A stretch of 8,656 nucleotides of DNA, from assembly GCA_964635975.1 (NCBI GenBank), contig CAZWPO010000054.1, forward strand, positions 1-8,656, in the 5' to 3' direction. Below the pieces are notes generated by a model that worked only from the letters and a program-made list of their open reading frames with translations, did no database searches and was not told the origin of the DNA. This stretch comes from UBA5314 sp964635975 (GTDB taxonomy: Bacteria; Bacillota; Syntrophomonadia; Syntrophomonadales; Syntrophomonadaceae). Within the stretch, counting starts at the first letter, position 1, and each line of letters begins with the position of its first letter. Positions 6,761-8,656 of the stretch are shown here, in pieces. The position numbers were made by a program, and so were the translations under genes.

Positions 6761-6787
6761 TTGACAAAATATGGTACCATTTAGCAT
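6761..6787 (+). promoter_or_regulatory. Candidate citrate synthase promoter with internal palindrome
   Basis: A perfect TTGACA at 6761-6766 is followed after 15 nt by TAGCAT (6782-6787), a four-of-six match to the -10 consensus. The spacer contains the perfect 10-bp palindrome ATGGTACCAT (6771-6780). A transcript from here would have a leader of about 110 nt before the citrate synthase ATG. The -35 box is convincing; the -10 box and its spacing are less certain. Confidence 0.45.
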
Positions 6788-6904
6788 GTAAGGGTGAGAG
6801 TAGGTTTGGAAAAGGCGAATGATTCTTCTGTTTTTGACCAGTTGCAAGAACAGCTCTATAAATGCGTAGCATTATTATAGTTCTATCAAACAAGGAGTTT
6901 AAGA

Positions 6905-8257
6905 ATGATATATACGAATCGATCAGCCATAAGTGAACTGGCGTGTATGGCCAGGGAAAACAGTGTAATAGACACGTCGCTATATGAAAAATTTCAGGTA
7001 AAGCGAGGCCTTCGCGATCTGGACGGGCGGGGCGTCCTGGTGGGGCTTACAGAAATTGGTGAAGTCCATGCTTACATAATCGATGAAAATGAAATAGTCC
7101 CGGTTGCTGGCAGACTGTCGTATAGAGGCATCGACATAAGAGATTTCACCGAAGGTTTTCTCAGTGAAAGGCGCTGTGGATTTGAAGAATGCTGCTACCT
7201 TCTACTCTTCGGACGCCTGCCCAATAGCTCAGAACTGGCGGCTTTTCACGATCTTCTATCCGATTACCGAAAGCTGCCCGACTATTTCGCACGTGACATG
7301 ATCCTGCAGATGCCCAGCCGGGATGTTATGAATTCCATGGCCAGATCGGTTCTGGCTTTGTACAGTTTTGACGAAAATGCTGACGATACGAGTATCGAAA
7401 ACGTGCTCAGACAGTGTTTATGGCTGATAGCTTGTTTCCCAATAATGGCGGTTTATGGATACCAGACATTATCTCATTACTACGATGAAAACAGCCTGTT
7501 CATCCACTCACCCAGGCCAGAGCTGAGCATAGCGGAAAATATTCTCCATATGCTGCGCCCGGACAGCCGCTTTACTGATCTGGAGGTAACCTTGCTGGAT
7601 CTTGCCCTGGTATTGCATGCTGAGCATGGGGGAGGCAATAATTCTTCTTTTGTAACTCATGTCGTGACATCATCGGGAACCGATACCTATTCGGTGATGG
7701 CATCTGCATTGGGCTCATTAAAGGGACCCTACCACGGGGGAGCTAATATTAAAGTGGTGCAGATGTTTGACGAAATGAAATCTGTAATAAAAGACTGGGA
7801 AGACGACGATGAGATAGAAAGATACCTGATGAGGATTCTAAACCGCCAGGCCTTCGACTGCAGTGGCAAGATCTATGGTATCGGGCATGCTGTTTACTCG
7901 ATCTCGGATCCCAGGGCCGTTATCTTGAGAGAACAGGCTGAAAGGCTCGCACGAGAAAAAGGGCTGGACAAGGAATTCATTCTCTATGCCAATGTTGAAA
8001 GGCTGGCTCCCAAGGTTATCAGCCAGGTTAGAAAAATGTATAAAGGAGTCAGCGCCAATGTCGATTTCTATTCGGGACTGGTTTACCGTATGTTAGACAT
8101 ACCACCGGAATTATATACTCCGCTTTTTGCCATAGCCCGGGTCGTAGGATGGAGCGCGCACCGCATCGAAGAGATAGTAAATGCAGGGAAAATAATTCGT
8201 CCCGCCTATAAGAGCGTAAGCTGCAAAAAAGAATATGTGTCTCTGGCGCTCAGGTAG
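6905..8257 (+). CDS. Citrate synthase (Si type, clostridial subgroup)
   Basis: Predicted cytoplasmic enzyme of 450 aa that condenses acetyl-CoA and oxaloacetate to citrate. The three catalytic residues of the family are present: H241 in LHAEHGGGN, H277 in GPYHGGAN and D387 in ANVDFYSG. The GIGHAVY stretch (325-331) followed by DPR (335-337) is also typical, as is the N-terminal KRGLRDLDGRGVLVGLTEIG region found in clostridial citrate synthases. The start is ATG at 6905, with AAGGAG at 6892-6897 and 7 nt spacing. The gene stands alone: no aconitase or isocitrate dehydrogenase gene is adjacent. In a fermenting or syntrophic anaerobe it would most likely feed 2-oxoglutarate and glutamate synthesis. 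2-Methylcitrate synthase is a related activity that sequence alone cannot exclude, but no prp-type gene is nearby. Confidence 0.95.
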   Translation: MIYTNRSAISELACMARENSVIDTSLYEKFQVKRGLRDLDGRGVLVGLTEIGEVHAYIIDENEIVPVAGRLSYRGIDIRDFTEGFLSERRCGFEECCYLLLFGRLPNSSELAAFHDLLSDYRKLPDYFARDMILQMPSRDVMNSMARSVLALYSFDENADDTSIENVLRQCLWLIACFPIMAVYGYQTLSHYYDENSLFIHSPRPELSIAENILHMLRPDSRFTDLEVTLLDLALVLHAEHGGGNNSSFVTHVVTSSGTDTYSVMASALGSLKGPYHGGANIKVVQMFDEMKSVIKDWEDDDEIERYLMRILNRQAFDCSGKIYGIGHAVYSISDPRAVILREQAERLAREKGLDKEFILYANVERLAPKVISQVRKMYKGVSANVDFYSGLVYRMLDIPPELYTPLFAIARVVGWSAHRIEEIVNAGKIIRPAYKSVSCKKEYVSLALR

Positions 8258-8290
8258 AAATCAAGAAAATAACTTCGACACAATTAATGA

Positions 8291-8336
8291 AAGCAGTCGG
8301 CTACACTCTAACTTGGACCGGCTGCTTCTGCTTTTC
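8291..8336 (+). terminator. Probable terminator after citrate synthase
   Basis: AAGCAGTCGG (8291-8300) pairs with CCGGCTGCTT (8318-8327), ten pairs with one G-T, around a 17-nt loop. The stem is followed by CTGCTTTTCT. It begins 33 nt after the citrate synthase stop. The loop is longer than usual and the T-run is interrupted, so termination may be incomplete. Confidence 0.65.
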
Positions 8337-8373
8337 TAGAACCGATTTTTTATCCAATACAAATAATGTTATT

Positions 8374-8394
8374 GGGCATTGCTGAAAGGGCATT
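8374..8394. repeat. Short direct repeat upstream of the sigma factor gene
   Basis: GGGCATT occurs at 8374-8380 and again at 8388-8394, 14 nt apart, about 50 nt upstream of the proposed sigma factor promoter. The first copy overlaps the end of a 6-bp inverted repeat, CCAATA (8354-8359) with TATTGG (8370-8375). The role is unknown and the repeat could be chance. Confidence 0.25.
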
Positions 8395-8445
8395 ATTAAA
8401 ATAATTAGTATTTCGTCGTAAACGTCCCCAAAAAAAATGGCGTCT

Positions 8446-8471
8446 TGAAACTTAATTACCTCGATGCTGTA
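8446..8471 (+). promoter_or_regulatory. ECF-like promoter of the sigma factor gene
   Basis: TGAAAC (8446-8451), exactly 16 nt, then TGTA (8468-8471) resembles the Bacillus SigW/SigX-type promoter TGAAAC-N16-CGTA, with one mismatch. This suggests the sigma factor transcribes its own gene, as many ECF sigma factors do. The same bases can also be read as a housekeeping promoter, TTGAAA-N17-TGTATA, so the two readings cannot be separated by eye. Confidence 0.45.
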
Positions 8472-8500
8472 TAGGATAGAGAAGAGAGGGGGAGCCTTGA

Positions 8501-8656
8501 TTGGCTGTGGACGATCGCCAGCTGGTACTTGCGTGCCGGGAAATGCATGAACAAGCATACCAGGACTTGATGCGCCGCTATCAAGCGTATGTTTACCGCC
8601 TGTGCTACAGCTTTACGAGCAGCCGCGAGGATGCCCTGGACCTTACTCAAGAGGTT
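8501..8656 (+). CDS. ECF-type RNA polymerase sigma factor, N-terminal part (cut by window end)
   Basis: The first 52 codons of a sigma-70 family protein run off the end of the window. The start is TTG at 8501, preceded in frame by a stop at 8498-8500 and by the strong site GGGGGAG (8488-8494) with 6 nt spacing; GTG at 8507 is the only other early choice and is too far from that site. The protein opens MAVDDRQLVLAC and continues into sigma region 2.1-2.2: YQDLMRRY, YVYRLCYSF and REDALDLTQEV. This is the classic ECF pattern in which the DA-x-DLTQEV helix binds the core polymerase beta-prime subunit. Region 4 and any anti-sigma gene lie beyond the window, so the subgroup cannot be assigned. ECF sigma factors usually direct envelope or stress responses. 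Confidence 0.85.
   Translation, partial: MAVDDRQLVLACREMHEQAYQDLMRRYQAYVYRLCYSFTSSREDALDLTQEV

Larger units (their letters stand above)
6429..6904. other. 476-nt divergent intergenic region
   Basis: This AT-rich stretch lies between the divergent surface protein and citrate synthase genes. It holds a -10 box for the minus-strand gene (6467-6472), an imperfect inverted repeat (6503-6528), a possible plus-strand -35/-10 pair (TTGACG 6520-6525, TATATG 6544-6549), an 8-bp direct repeat TCGAGTAT at 6638 and 6708, and the citrate synthase promoter with the palindrome ATGGTACCAT. Two small open frames (6547-6702, 51 codons, and 6794-6880, 28 codons) lack good ribosome binding sites. I do not recognise a known riboswitch or small RNA here. 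In particular the conserved core of the cyclic-di-GMP-I riboswitch is not present. Confidence 0.6.

Noticed and set aside
8354..8375. CCAATA/TATTGG hairpin as a terminator
   Set aside because: The stem has only six weak pairs with no T-run after it on either strand.
8301..8650. Two minus-strand frames near the window end
   Set aside because: They lie across the citrate synthase terminator, the sigma factor promoter and the sigma factor coding start, and show no domain or start signal.

Overview
The window looks like a chromosomal segment of a low-to-mid G+C Gram-positive anaerobe, most likely a member of the Clostridia. The pointers are strong AGGAGG-type ribosome binding sites, a TipA/Mta-type MerR regulator, a soluble multi-PAS histidine kinase of sporulation-kinase type, a YcdB-repeat protein with SLH wall-anchoring domains, an aldo/keto reductase carrying a ferredoxin-like Fe-S tail, and a clostridial-type Si-citrate synthase. 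A syntrophomonad-like clostridium would fit, but that is only an inference. No mobile element, phage gene, CRISPR array, tRNA or rRNA was seen.

Layout. (1) 12-788 (+): MerR-family multidrug-type regulator with a C-terminal TipAS domain and a convincing internal start that would release the ligand-binding domain alone. It is closed by a strong terminator (838-871). (2) 997-2922 (+): orphan cytoplasmic histidine kinase with three PAS domains, behind an extended -10 promoter. (3) 2976-4124 (-): aldo/keto reductase with eight C-terminal cysteines, convergent with the kinase. (4) 4251-6428 (-): secreted YcdB/SLH surface protein, ending at a strong minus-strand terminator (4194-4224) that separates it from the reductase gene. 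(5) 6429-6904: a 476-nt divergent intergenic region with several inverted repeats, two possible small ORFs and the citrate synthase promoter. (6) 6905-8257 (+): citrate synthase, followed by a probable terminator. (7) 8501-8656 (+): the first 52 codons of an ECF-type RNA polymerase sigma factor, cut by the window edge and preceded by an ECF-like promoter.

The genes do not form one pathway. Nearly every gene appears to be its own transcription unit, with terminators or promoters between neighbours. The common theme is sensing and envelope functions: a drug-responsive regulator, a PAS kinase, an S-layer-type protein and an ECF sigma factor, with two metabolic enzymes between them. I see no clear undescribed multi-gene system. 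The points most worth following are the TipAL/TipAS-like double start, the structured divergent intergenic region, the inverted repeat across the reductase promoter, and the likely self-regulated sigma factor gene.
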